Shown: in pieces, positions 7,377-15,528 of the stretch
How the letters are laid out: every line of letters starts with the position of its first letter
Numbering within the stretch: the first letter of the stretch is position 1
Assembly: GCA_003567615.1 (NCBI GenBank)
Contig: PWZC01000157.1
Span: forward strand, 1 to 18,200
Source: Gemmatimonadota bacterium
GTDB lineage: Bacteria > Gemmatimonadota > Gemmatimonadetes > Longimicrobiales > Gaopeijiaceae
Direction: 5' to 3'
Length of the DNA stretch: 18,200 nucleotides
The notes under the pieces: model-generated
What the model saw: the letters and a program-made list of their open reading frames with translations, nothing else
Databases searched by the model: none
What the model was told of the DNA's origin: nothing
Position numbers and translations under genes: made by a program

Positions 7377-10100
7377 TCACGGCGTCCGGTAGAAGGCCTC
7401 GAGCCGAGGGCGAAGCTCCGTCCACGGCCCCTTCACCAGCGGCGCCGGCGGGAGCCCGGCCCGAAGCACCCGCCCGTACCCCCGGGTCAGGATGCGGTCG
7501 TCCAGGAGGAGCACCGCTCCGCGATCCCGGCGGGAGCGGATCAGGCGACCGAACCCCTGCTTCAGGCGGAGGGCGGCCAGGGGGAGGAGGTACTGGCCGA
7601 ACGGACTCTGGCCCCGGGCCTCCAGCGCCTCCATGCGGGCCTGGGTGATGGGCTCCGACGGCACCCGGAACGGCAGCTTCTGGAGGATGAGGGCGCGGAG
7701 CGGGTCGCCGGGCACGTCCACGCCCTCCCAGAACGAGGATGTCCCCAGGAGGATTCCCCGCCCCGAGCGGGCAAAGTCGCTCAGGAGCCGGTGGCGCGGG
7801 CCCTCCCCGTGGACCAGGAGGGGGTGGCTCCGGTCCACCCCGGCGCGGCGGAGGAGCCCGGCCACGGTCCGCAGCGCGTGATGCGAGGTAAAGAGGGCGA
7901 AGACCCCGCCGTCGGTAAGGGCCGTCACCTCTTCCACGATCCGAGCCGTGGCCTCCTGGAAGGCATGCCCCGCCCCGGTGCCGGGCAGGTCGGTGGGCAC
8001 GGCGAAGAGGGCCTGCTCCGGATACTGGAAGGTGGAGGGAACCACCGTCTCCTCGATCTCAAGGGGCTCGGGTTCGTCGCCGGCGTCCATGCGGTACACG
8101 GGGAGGGCGTCGGGGAGGGCATCGTGGAGGGCGAGTTCGGGGGGAGGCGCGTTCCCCCTTCCCGAACGTCCGCCTGCCATCCCATTCCCCGGCCCCCGCG
8201 ATGGGCCCGGCGGCGCGCCCGGAGCCCGGCCTCCCCGCTGTGTCCCCACACCCGTCCCGGTCCCCGCCGTCCCGGCACCCGTCGGATCACCCAGTCCCAA
8301 CCGGTCCCGGATGAACCCGAAGCCACCTCGCCCCACCGTGAGGGTGGCCGAGGCCACCACGGTGGTGTCCACCTGCTCGTAGAGGACCTGCCGGAGCCGG
8401 CGCCCGGGCTCCACCGGGGCCGCCGCCAGCCGGATGTTCCCCCGCCCGTCCCCTTCCCCGCTCCGGGCCTCGATCCACCGGACGTAGGTGTCCGCTTCGT
8501 CCCCGGGATCCAGGACGAGACCGAGCCCCACACGGGCCGACTCCAGCCGGCGCTCCAGGGCCCCCAGATCCAGGATCCGCCCCTGGGCCGCGTCCCGGAG
8601 CGTCTCGTCGTCCTCGAGCCGGATGCGGAGATCCTCCACCTCCCGGCCCAGTCGGCCGAAGGCCGCCGTCAGAGCGTCGAGGCGGGTCAGGACCGCGGGA
8701 GAGTCGGAGGGATCACGGGGATCGCCGCGACCGAGACGGAGGGGGTCATCGCCGGGCTGGGGGACCCGGGGCTCCAGGGCGTCGAAGAACGCGTCCAGCG
8801 TCTGACGGGCCCGGGCGACGCCCGGGCGGACCCGGTCCCGGATACGGGCCAGGATCCGGGGCACCTCGCCCCCGCCACCGCGCCCCTCCAGGATGCCCTC
8901 CACGCTGGCCAGGACGCCCTTCCCGTTCCGGTCCAGGCGCGAGACGGTGCGGAAGAGGCCGATCCGTGTCACCTCCGTCCCCAGGTGGGAGGTGGCGGCG
9001 TCCTCCACGTTGTGCCCCTCGTCCAGGATCACGTGGCGGTAGGGTGGGAGCACCGCCGACTGGGACCAGTTCTCCATGGCCTCCCGGAGCGCCAGATCCG
9101 AGAAGAGGAGGGCGTGGTTCACCACCAGGAGGTCGGCAGCGGCGGCTCGTCGGCGAGCCTGCTGGTAGAAGCACTCCTGAAAGTTGGGGCAGCGGGCCTT
9201 GAGGCAGATGTCCCCGTCGGAGCGCACCTCTTCCCACACCGGCGAGGAGGGCATCACCGGCAGATCGGAGAGGGAGCCGTCCCGGGTGTTCCGACTCCAC
9301 TCCACCAACGCCTCCAGCTCGGCGCTGCGGTCGGTCTCGAAGAGGGTGGGAGAACTCTCGGCGGCCAGGAGGAGGCGCCGGATGGAGACGTAGTTGCCCC
9401 GCCCCTTCACCAGGGACCAGGTGAGTTCCTGACCGGTGAGGCGTCGCACCAGCGGGAGGTCCTTCCCCACCAACTGCTCCTGCAGGTTGATGGTGTTGGT
9501 GGAGATCACCGTCCGTTCCCCGTTCCGGAGTGCCCACAGCGCCGATGGGAGAAGGTAGGCCAGGGACTTCCCTGTCCCCGTCCCCGCCTCGACGACCAGG
9601 ACTCCGCCCTCATTGAACCGCCGGGCCACCGCCCCCGCCATGGTGCGCTGCCCGGGCCGGTCCTCGAAGCCGGGGTGGAGGCCGGCGAGAGGGCCACCCG
9701 GTGCCAGGATCTCCTCCACCTCGTCCAGATCCAGGGGCGTCCGGGTCCGGGGGATGGGGGGCTCCACCACCACGTAGAGGTGCCGGGCCTCGTTGTCCAC
9801 GATGGCGGTCCCGAGCCCCTCCTCGTAGAGCCGGGCCGCCATGACCAGGTCGGCGTCGGAGGGATCCAGGAGTCCGGACGGATGGTTGTGGACCAGGACT
9901 TCTCCTGCCTCGGCATCCCGGGCCGCCGCCAGCACGGCACCCCGATTCCCACGGGCCACGGCCCGTGGCTCCACGAGACGGCGCTCGGCGTCGACCCGGG
10001 CCAGGAAGCAGACCTCACGGCCGCCGGCACGCTGGATCTCAGCCCGGATGCGGCGGGCCGCTTCGGGGTGCAGGGAGAGGTGGGAGACCGAGGAGGTCAC
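7377..10100 (-). CDS. DinG/XPD-family helicase with N-terminal RadC-like JAB (MPN+) domain
   Basis: The 907-residue protein is a fusion. Residues of about 20-113 resemble the RadC/JAB fold and keep a complete HxH-x7-S-x2-D set (His71, His73, Ser81, Asp84, in HNHPSGLLDPSDAD). A DinG/XPD-type superfamily 2 helicase follows, with Walker A AGTGTGKS (172-179), DEGH (360-363), SAT (584-586) and the QGFGRLIR motif near the C-terminus. Three Fe-S cysteines (C299, C304, C310) have DinG spacing. The expected first cysteine, after KGRGNYV, is Ser239. A Gly/Pro/Thr/Arg-rich insert spans about 605-655. The likely role is ATP-driven 5'-3' DNA unwinding in repair; the JAB role is unknown. GTG at 10100 follows the upstream stop by 10 bases, so it closes the five-gene run. 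Confidence 0.93.
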   Translation of the reverse strand: MTSSVSHLSLHPEAARRIRAEIQRAGGREVCFLARVDAERRLVEPRAVARGNRGAVLAAARDAEAGEVLVHNHPSGLLDPSDADLVMAARLYEEGLGTAIVDNEARHLYVVVEPPIPRTRTPLDLDEVEEILAPGGPLAGLHPGFEDRPGQRTMAGAVARRFNEGGVLVVEAGTGTGKSLAYLLPSALWALRNGERTVISTNTINLQEQLVGKDLPLVRRLTGQELTWSLVKGRGNYVSIRRLLLAAESSPTLFETDRSAELEALVEWSRNTRDGSLSDLPVMPSSPVWEEVRSDGDICLKARCPNFQECFYQQARRRAAAADLLVVNHALLFSDLALREAMENWSQSAVLPPYRHVILDEGHNVEDAATSHLGTEVTRIGLFRTVSRLDRNGKGVLASVEGILEGRGGGGEVPRILARIRDRVRPGVARARQTLDAFFDALEPRVPQPGDDPLRLGRGDPRDPSDSPAVLTRLDALTAAFGRLGREVEDLRIRLEDDETLRDAAQGRILDLGALERRLESARVGLGLVLDPGDEADTYVRWIEARSGEGDGRGNIRLAAAPVEPGRRLRQVLYEQVDTTVVASATLTVGRGGFGFIRDRLGLGDPTGAGTAGTGTGVGTQRGGRAPGAPPGPSRGPGNGMAGGRSGRGNAPPPELALHDALPDALPVYRMDAGDEPEPLEIEETVVPSTFQYPEQALFAVPTDLPGTGAGHAFQEATARIVEEVTALTDGGVFALFTSHHALRTVAGLLRRAGVDRSHPLLVHGEGPRHRLLSDFARSGRGILLGTSSFWEGVDVPGDPLRALILQKLPFRVPSEPITQARMEALEARGQSPFGQYLLPLAALRLKQGFGRLIRSRRDRGAVLLLDDRILTRGYGRVLRAGLPPAPLVKGPWTELRPRLEAFYRTP
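8136..8288 (-). other. low-complexity Gly/Pro/Thr/Arg-rich insert within the helicase gene
   Basis: Codons of about 605-655 encode a linker with segments such as GAGTAGTGTGVG and GAPPGPSRGPGNG. It lies after the SAT motif, where DinG relatives normally pass with a short loop to the SPF(D/Q)Y-like segment (here VVPSTFQYPEQAL). It is in frame and probably forms a flexible surface loop. Confidence 0.6.
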
Positions 10101-10124
10101 GTCTTCGAGATCACGTCTTCAGAG
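10097..10124. repeat. 14-base tandem duplication at the helicase start
   Basis: TCACGTCTTC occurs at 10097-10106 and 10111-10120, 14 bases apart. On the minus strand each copy reads GAAGACGTGA. The right copy (first transcribed) holds the TGA stop of the AsnB-like gene. The left copy holds the GTG start of the helicase gene. Confidence 0.75.
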
Positions 10125-11433
10125 GAGAGGGACGCGCCGACGGAAAGAGGACGTTGTTCAGGATGAGCCGGTACCCCGGAGAGTGGGGGTGAAGGTCCAG
10201 ATTGGTGGGCGCATCGCCGATCTGGTGCTCCGGATCTTCCGGGTCATGGCCACCGAAGAAGGTGAAGGTTCCCTCGCCCAGCGAGCCGTGGATGTACTTG
10301 GCCCGCCCCCCCTCCTCGGCCAGGATGGTGACCCCGGGCTTCAGGCGCTCCACATCGAAGGCGGTGGTGAGGCCGTAGAAGTCCGGTAGGACCGTCTCGT
10401 GGTTCTGCACCAGCATGGCCGCCACCGGATCGATGGTGGCCGAGAACTCGAAGAGGCGGAAGTACCCCAGCGGCTGACGCCAGGCGGTGTTGACCTGGTG
10501 GACGTCGATGTCCGAGAAGGCGTTCACCGAGGCCGAGAGCTGGGGCTGGGCGCCCTGGAAGGCGAAGGTCCGGCTCCAGTCCATGCGCTGGGCGGCATCG
10601 GGGTCGGGGCTGCGTCCGTTGGCCCACGCCGCCGTGATGTCGGTGGCGTGGCTGGCCAGCGCCAGGTCCAGCGTCTCGGTGGCCGAGCACATGGCGAAGA
10701 GGAAGCCCCCCCGTTCCACGAAGGAGCGGATCTCCTCGGCCACCGCCCGCTTCGCCGTGGGGACGTCGGGGAAGCCGAAGCGCGCCACCACTTCCTGGTT
10801 TCGGGCCATCTCGTCCTGCATCCAGGGGGCGTTGGCGTAGGTGGGGTAGAATTTGGAGTACTGACCCGTAAAGTCCTCGTGGTGGAGATGGAGCCAGTCG
10901 TAGCGGTCCAACTCCCCCTGAAGGACCTCCGGATCCCAGAGCGTCTCGTAAGGGATCTCAGCGTACTCCAGGGCCAACGTTACGGCGTCGTCCCAGGGCT
11001 GGGCGTTGGGCGGGGTGTAGACGGCGATGGAGGGCGCCGTCTCCAGCGGGACCGTCTCCCGGTTGCCCTGGCGCATGCGGGTCCGGAGCTCGGCCACCCC
11101 AGCCCCGTCCAGCGCCTCCACCCGGACGCCCCGTAGGGCCGCCTCCCGCCGCACCTCCTCCCGGTCCGGGAGGAGGAAGGCGCCGTCCCGGTAGTTCAGG
11201 AGCCACTCCGCCATGTCCCCTTCCTGGAGGACCCAGAAGGTCAGGCCGTACGCCTTGAGATGGTTCGTCTGCTGCCGGTCCATGGGGACCAGGAGGTGCT
11301 GGGCCTGAAGGGTCCCGGGCACGGCCATGAGGAGGAGAGCCGCGGCGGTGAACAGCACGGCAGCCCATGCGGGGAGTCCGGCCCACGGCCGCAGCGGGAC
11401 CCACCGAGCCGAGGGGAAGGAATGAGCTCTCAC
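10111..11433 (-). CDS. secreted protein of the family often mislabelled 'asparagine synthetase B'
   Basis: The 440-residue product starts at GTG 11433, 1 base after the preceding stop. Residues 1-44 form a long signal peptide with a likely cut at LQA-QH. From memory it closely matches a family of about 420 residues common in Bacteroidetes and often annotated 'asparagine synthetase B'. Shared phrases include MDRQQTNHLKAYG, WLLNYRDGAFLLPD, LHLHHEDFTGQY, GGFLFAMCSAT, TTAFDVE and GGHDPEDPEHQIGD. It shows neither an N-terminal Cys glutaminase nor an ATP-pyrophosphatase P-loop, so it cannot be a normal AsnB. The pattern VERGGFLFAMCSAT (239-252) and a C-terminal helix RLILNNVLF suggest an amidotransferase-like (ThuA/DUF4159-type) fold; this is inference. 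It is probably extracytoplasmic, and its function is unknown. Confidence 0.85.
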   Translation of the reverse strand: MRAHSFPSARWVPLRPWAGLPAWAAVLFTAAALLLMAVPGTLQAQHLLVPMDRQQTNHLKAYGLTFWVLQEGDMAEWLLNYRDGAFLLPDREEVRREAALRGVRVEALDGAGVAELRTRMRQGNRETVPLETAPSIAVYTPPNAQPWDDAVTLALEYAEIPYETLWDPEVLQGELDRYDWLHLHHEDFTGQYSKFYPTYANAPWMQDEMARNQEVVARFGFPDVPTAKRAVAEEIRSFVERGGFLFAMCSATETLDLALASHATDITAAWANGRSPDPDAAQRMDWSRTFAFQGAQPQLSASVNAFSDIDVHQVNTAWRQPLGYFRLFEFSATIDPVAAMLVQNHETVLPDFYGLTTAFDVERLKPGVTILAEEGGRAKYIHGSLGEGTFTFFGGHDPEDPEHQIGDAPTNLDLHPHSPGYRLILNNVLFPSARPSPLKT

Positions 11434-11434
11434 C

Positions 11435-12112
11435 TCACACCCCCCGTCGGAGCTGGGCCAGGAAGCGCCGAGCCTCCGGCGCCAGGGGGTGATCCGGGGT
11501 GTCCACGATGAGATCCTCCACCAGGGCCAGGGCCCGGGACCGGTCCTCGTCGGATTCCCGGGCCGCCAGGTACCGCGCCAACCGAAGCCGGGTCTCCACC
11601 GCCTCCGGGGCGGCGGGGTGGGCGGCCAGGAGCCGCTCCCGGAGCTGGGCTCCGCCCTCCGGGTCCACCCCGTCCAGGAGCCGGGCGGCCAGCGCCAGGA
11701 GTGCGGCCCGGTCATCGCCCTTCATCTCGTCGGGTCCCGGCCACTCGGCCAGGGCCCAGGCCGCCGCTTCGATGTCGCCGGCCTCGGCCCGGAGGAGGGC
11801 CTCAACGGCCCGGGCGCCGATTTCCGGCGACGTCTTCTCGGCCACCGCCAGCCCCTGCACCCACAGGGTGCGGACGGGGCCCTCCCGGGACTCGGCCACC
11901 TCCAGGATCCGGGCCAACGCCTGGGACCGGGTCTCGGGATCGCGGAGGTCGTCGGGAATCCCGGCCGGGGTAGCCGACGCGGTGTCCGCCTGCCCCTCGG
12001 CAGTGGCGGAATCCGCCGTCTGGGCGGCAAGCCCCACACCCCCGGACACCGGGAGAAGGGCCGGGACCACCAGGAGGACCAGGACGGCAATTCCGTAGCA
12101 TTCGTTCCTCAC
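11435..12112 (-). CDS. small secreted helical-repeat (TPR/HEAT-like) protein, unknown function
   Basis: The 225-residue protein starts at GTG 12112, overlapping the stop of the DUF4175-like gene as GTGA. A signal peptide (about 1-30, VLVLLVVPALLPV, likely cut at LAA-QT) is followed by a Thr/Ala/Asp-rich linker. The rest, from about residue 60, is Ala/Leu/Glu/Arg-rich helix with a repeating look (ARAVEALLRAEAGDIEAAAW, LARYLAARESDEDRSRALAL, HPLAPEARRFLAQLRRGV). This suggests a short solenoid for protein contacts, though no canonical TPR repeat is clear. Its position between the DUF4175-like and AsnB-like genes, with overlap or a 1-base gap on each side, points to a shared envelope role. I do not recognise a named family. 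Confidence 0.8.
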   Translation of the reverse strand: MRNECYGIAVLVLLVVPALLPVSGGVGLAAQTADSATAEGQADTASATPAGIPDDLRDPETRSQALARILEVAESREGPVRTLWVQGLAVAEKTSPEIGARAVEALLRAEAGDIEAAAWALAEWPGPDEMKGDDRAALLALAARLLDGVDPEGGAQLRERLLAAHPAAPEAVETRLRLARYLAARESDEDRSRALALVEDLIVDTPDHPLAPEARRFLAQLRRGV

Positions 12113-15100
12113 AGCTCCCCTCCACCTCCGGCGCCGCCGGGGGGCGTCGACCGGTTCAAGGCCTCGAAGTATTCCAGCACCAGACGACGCTCGGCCGGCG
12201 TGAGGTGGCGGAGCTCGTCCGGCGAGGGCGGAGCGATCCGCCCATCCCGGAGGAGTTCGGGATCCAGCGCAGGGATCAGGGGCCGCTCCACCACGCCGGC
12301 GGGAGTTCCCTCCCGCTCCTCGGTCGGACCATCTCGCTCCAGCATCCGGCCGGCCCCCAGGAACCGCTCCAGGAGCTCCTCCTGCCGCCGGATGAGCTCC
12401 CGGTCCACCGTCCCCGACTCCAGCGCTTCGGCCAACGCCTCGGCCTCCCGGGCCAACTCGTCCAGGTCACCGGGACTCCACTCGCCCACATCCCCATCGG
12501 CCAGGCTCCGGGCCGCGTCGGCCACGGCCCGCTGCGCCGAGGCGGCTTCTTCCGTGGAGCTGGCTCCCTGCCCCTCCTCGGCCCCTTCGCCCGCCGACGC
12601 CTGGGCCTGCTGGTTCGCCGCCTCCTGCCCCTGGGCCAGCGATTCCAGCTCTTCCATGAGCTGGTCCATGGCCGATCCCTCGCCGCCTCCCTGCCCCACC
12701 TGCTCCATCCCGGACAGCGCCAGGATCGCCGCCCGATTCAGCGCCTCCGCAGTGAGGGCCGCCGACTCGTCGAATCGCCCTCCGCCCCAGAGGCCGGAGC
12801 GACCGAGTTGGTCCACAGTCCGTTCCCCGGCGGCCAGGGCGTCACCCAGCGCCCCCGCCAGCTCCCGGCCCACCTCTGGAAGCTGACGATTCACCCCTTC
12901 CAGCCGGTTGGCCAGGTTCCGGATCCCCTGCACCAATGCCGCCTCGTCGCTCCGGAGTTCGCCCCGTTCCACCCGCCCGACTCCCTCCATGCGCACCCGG
13001 AGGTCATCCTGCTGGCGCGCCAAGGCCAATGCCTCTTCGGCACCCTGGCGGAGCGCTGCCCGGAGCGCCTCTTCGAACGCCTCCATCCAGTCGCGGCGGG
13101 CCTCTTCCACCTCATCCAGCGCCTTCTGGGCCATCTCGCCGGCCTCGCCCGCCTCTCCGGCGGCGCCCCCGGAATCCCCGTCTCGGGCGGCCTCGGCCGC
13201 TCGCTCCATGGCCTCCCTGGCCTGGTCGAGCTGCTCGGCGGCCTCGGTGGCGGCCCGGGAGGGAGCGTCATCGCCCTGGCGCTGCAACCGGCGAGCCAGC
13301 TCCTCGAGCCGCTCACGAACCGGGTCCACCCCGGCCATCAGAGCTTCCTGGGTCGACGCCGGGTCCGCCACGCCGGCCTGGTCGTCGGGCGCTCCGGCGT
13401 CCGGATCACCGGCATCCGGGGACCCCCCGCCGGCCTCTGGCTCCCCCTCATGGCCCGCCAGGCTCTTCGCCAGCTCGGCCTGCTGTTCGACCAGCGTGCG
13501 GAGATCCTCCTCAACCCCCTGGAAGGACTCTTCCAGCGCCGCACGGCGGAACCGTTCCAGCGCCGCCTCCAGCTGTTCCTGGAGCGTCTCCCGGGCCTCG
13601 GCCAGCCGTCCCAGCTCCTCCGCGGTGTCCATGCGGCGCCCGGACTCCAGGGACTCCATGAGTTCGGAGAGCCGCTGGGCCTCTTCGCCTCCGCCCAGCT
13701 CCGCCAGGATCTCTTCCAGGGCCGAAATCCGCTCCGAGAGGCCACCGTCGGCGTCGCCCAGGCTGTCCAGGGAGCGGCGGGCCTCGGCCAGCTCCTCCCG
13801 GATGGCGTCCACCTCCGAACCCAGCGCCTCCTGGCCCCGGGCCGCCTCACGAACCGCCTCCCGCTCCTGAAAGTCCCCACCGGAACCGCTCCGGCCCACC
13901 CGGGCCTCGGCGGCCTGCTCCCGGAGTCGACGGGCTTCCCTCCCGGAGCGCCCCACCAGACTCTCGACTCGCTCCTCGGCGTCCCCGACCCGGCTCCGGG
14001 CCTCGGCCCGCACCGCCGCCTCCGACGGAGCCCGGAGGCGATAGCGGGGGCTCACGGCCTCCTGTCCGGCGGGGGAGACGTCCACGGCCCGGGCCCAGAG
14101 CAGGAGCTCGCCACCGCCTGGTGGCATGCGTCCCGCAAGCTCAAGGGTCGGCGCCAGCCGCAGCTCACGCCGGCCGTCCAGGGGCACCACCTGCACCTCC
14201 GGATCGCCCACCTGGCCGTCGGCTCCCAACGGCGCCACCCAGAGCTCTACCCGGGCGAGCCCCACATCGTCGGTGGCCTCCAGGAGGATGGGAAGCCGGA
14301 GGGAAGCCGGGAGTTCGGTGTCGCCTCCGGGCCGGGGGAGCGCCACGCTGGGGGGGGCGTCCTCCACCAGCGTCACCTGGAAGTCGGGAGGAAGCCGCAG
14401 GGGATCCACCTCCCCTCCGCGGGTCGTCCAGGAGAGACGACCCGACCGGACCGGTTGCCACGCTCCTGCCACCCCACCCTCTCCCACCGGCTCCAGACGG
14501 ATCGCCACGTCGCCGGCCTCGTGCAGGAGGAGAAGTTCTCCCCCATCCCCGGAGATCCGGCCCTCCAGGGTGACCCGGGTCCCGGCCGGGATCTCCAGCT
14601 CGGCAGGGAGGCCCCGAAGGCGTTCCGAGTCCCGATTCATGTAGCGTGGAAACTCGAGCTCCACGGACAGGTCGGTGAGGAGGAGGGCATCGGCGGGCTC
14701 CAGGAGGAGTTCCGGACTCCGCGCCCCGTCGGCGGCGGTGGCCCAGACCCGCACCCCGGCGTCCAGGGGCGGCAACTGGAAGGCGCCATGTCCCTCCGTC
14801 ACCACCACCGCCATGCGCTCCACAGGCTCTCCGCGAAGCTGCCAGTGGAGGGTGACCCGGGGCCGCTCCGGCGCCGAGATCCTCACCTGGGGGCGGTCGC
14901 CTCGAGCGATGGGGGTCTCGGGGCCGAGCAGCTCCAACGGTGGGAGAATGGGCCCGGCCAGGACTGCGGTGGGACCGAGAAGCCCGCCCACGGCGGCCTG
15001 GCTCCGCTCAGGTGCCAGGATCAGCGCGCCGGTGGCCAGGAGGGCCAGGACGGCTCCCACGCCCCCCAGGGTCCGCAGCAGCCGGGCGAGTCCCTGCCCG

Positions 15101-15528
15101 GGCCGGCCCGCGAGCCGCGCCGGGGGGCCCTGCATCCTGGCCAGGAGCGTCGCCGAGCCGGCGTGGATGAGCGCCGGTGACGCCCCGTCCGGCGGAGCCC
15201 GGTCCAGCTCGAGCTGCGCCCGAAGGGCTCCCCGGGGCAGCCCGGCCTGCCGCTCCACCTCGCGAGTGAGCCACTCGTCACTTCCCCAGCGGCGGAGGAA
15301 GCGGATCAGGAGCACGCCGCCCGCCCCCAGGAGGAGGAGGCCGACCACCACCAGGAGGAGAGGAGCCGGAGATCCCGCCGCCCACCCCGGCCCCACCAGG
15401 AGCCACGCCAACAGGAAGACGCCGGCGGCGAGCCCCAGCATGCCCACCACCGCCACCCCGGCCCCCATCTGGTGAAGGTGGCGACGCACGGAGGCGAGCG
15501 CACGGGCGGGGCTCGGCGCGGGGCTCAC
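12109..15528 (-). CDS. DUF4175-like large membrane-anchored coiled-coil protein
   Basis: I place the start at GTG 15528, overlapping the DUF4159 stop as GTGA; this gives 1139 residues. Two membrane helices lie at about 23-45 and 55-76, with a third at about 154-172. A beta-rich region follows, with ATDDVGLARVELWVAP-type sequence that is typical of DUF4175 proteins in Bacteroidetes and relatives. From about residue 520 to the end it is almost all charged coiled coil (Glu/Arg/Ala/Gln), broken by a Gly/Asp/Pro linker (SPDAGDPDAGAPDDQAG). The C-terminus ends with LTPAERRLVLEYFEALNR. The family is of unknown function and often sits beside DUF4159 and MoxR/DUF58 genes. The topology suggests a cytoplasmic-membrane anchor with a long periplasmic rod. 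An upstream ATG-led frame also exists, but it would overlap the DUF4159 gene by about 100 bases. Confidence 0.85.
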   Translation of the reverse strand: MSPAPSPARALASVRRHLHQMGAGVAVVGMLGLAAGVFLLAWLLVGPGWAAGSPAPLLLVVVGLLLLGAGGVLLIRFLRRWGSDEWLTREVERQAGLPRGALRAQLELDRAPPDGASPALIHAGSATLLARMQGPPARLAGRPGQGLARLLRTLGGVGAVLALLATGALILAPERSQAAVGGLLGPTAVLAGPILPPLELLGPETPIARGDRPQVRISAPERPRVTLHWQLRGEPVERMAVVVTEGHGAFQLPPLDAGVRVWATAADGARSPELLLEPADALLLTDLSVELEFPRYMNRDSERLRGLPAELEIPAGTRVTLEGRISGDGGELLLLHEAGDVAIRLEPVGEGGVAGAWQPVRSGRLSWTTRGGEVDPLRLPPDFQVTLVEDAPPSVALPRPGGDTELPASLRLPILLEATDDVGLARVELWVAPLGADGQVGDPEVQVVPLDGRRELRLAPTLELAGRMPPGGGELLLWARAVDVSPAGQEAVSPRYRLRAPSEAAVRAEARSRVGDAEERVESLVGRSGREARRLREQAAEARVGRSGSGGDFQEREAVREAARGQEALGSEVDAIREELAEARRSLDSLGDADGGLSERISALEEILAELGGGEEAQRLSELMESLESGRRMDTAEELGRLAEARETLQEQLEAALERFRRAALEESFQGVEEDLRTLVEQQAELAKSLAGHEGEPEAGGGSPDAGDPDAGAPDDQAGVADPASTQEALMAGVDPVRERLEELARRLQRQGDDAPSRAATEAAEQLDQAREAMERAAEAARDGDSGGAAGEAGEAGEMAQKALDEVEEARRDWMEAFEEALRAALRQGAEEALALARQQDDLRVRMEGVGRVERGELRSDEAALVQGIRNLANRLEGVNRQLPEVGRELAGALGDALAAGERTVDQLGRSGLWGGGRFDESAALTAEALNRAAILALSGMEQVGQGGGEGSAMDQLMEELESLAQGQEAANQQAQASAGEGAEEGQGASSTEEAASAQRAVADAARSLADGDVGEWSPGDLDELAREAEALAEALESGTVDRELIRRQEELLERFLGAGRMLERDGPTEEREGTPAGVVERPLIPALDPELLRDGRIAPPSPDELRHLTPAERRLVLEYFEALNRSTPPGGAGGGGEL

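Noticed and set aside
7098..10166. Plus-strand open frame of about 1020 codons opposite the helicase
   Set aside because: The helicase on the minus strand has all expected motifs; the antisense product has none and has the composition of a shadow frame.
11434..11715. N-terminal extension of the AsnB-like protein to 11715
   Set aside because: It would overlap the helical protein and adds Trp/Arg-rich sequence with no signal; GTG 11433 gives a proper signal peptide 1 base after the stop.
12205..15180. Plus-strand open frame of about 990 codons opposite the DUF4175-like gene
   Set aside because: Same reasoning: no recognisable domain, and the minus-strand gene is supported by TM segments, coiled coil and overlaps.
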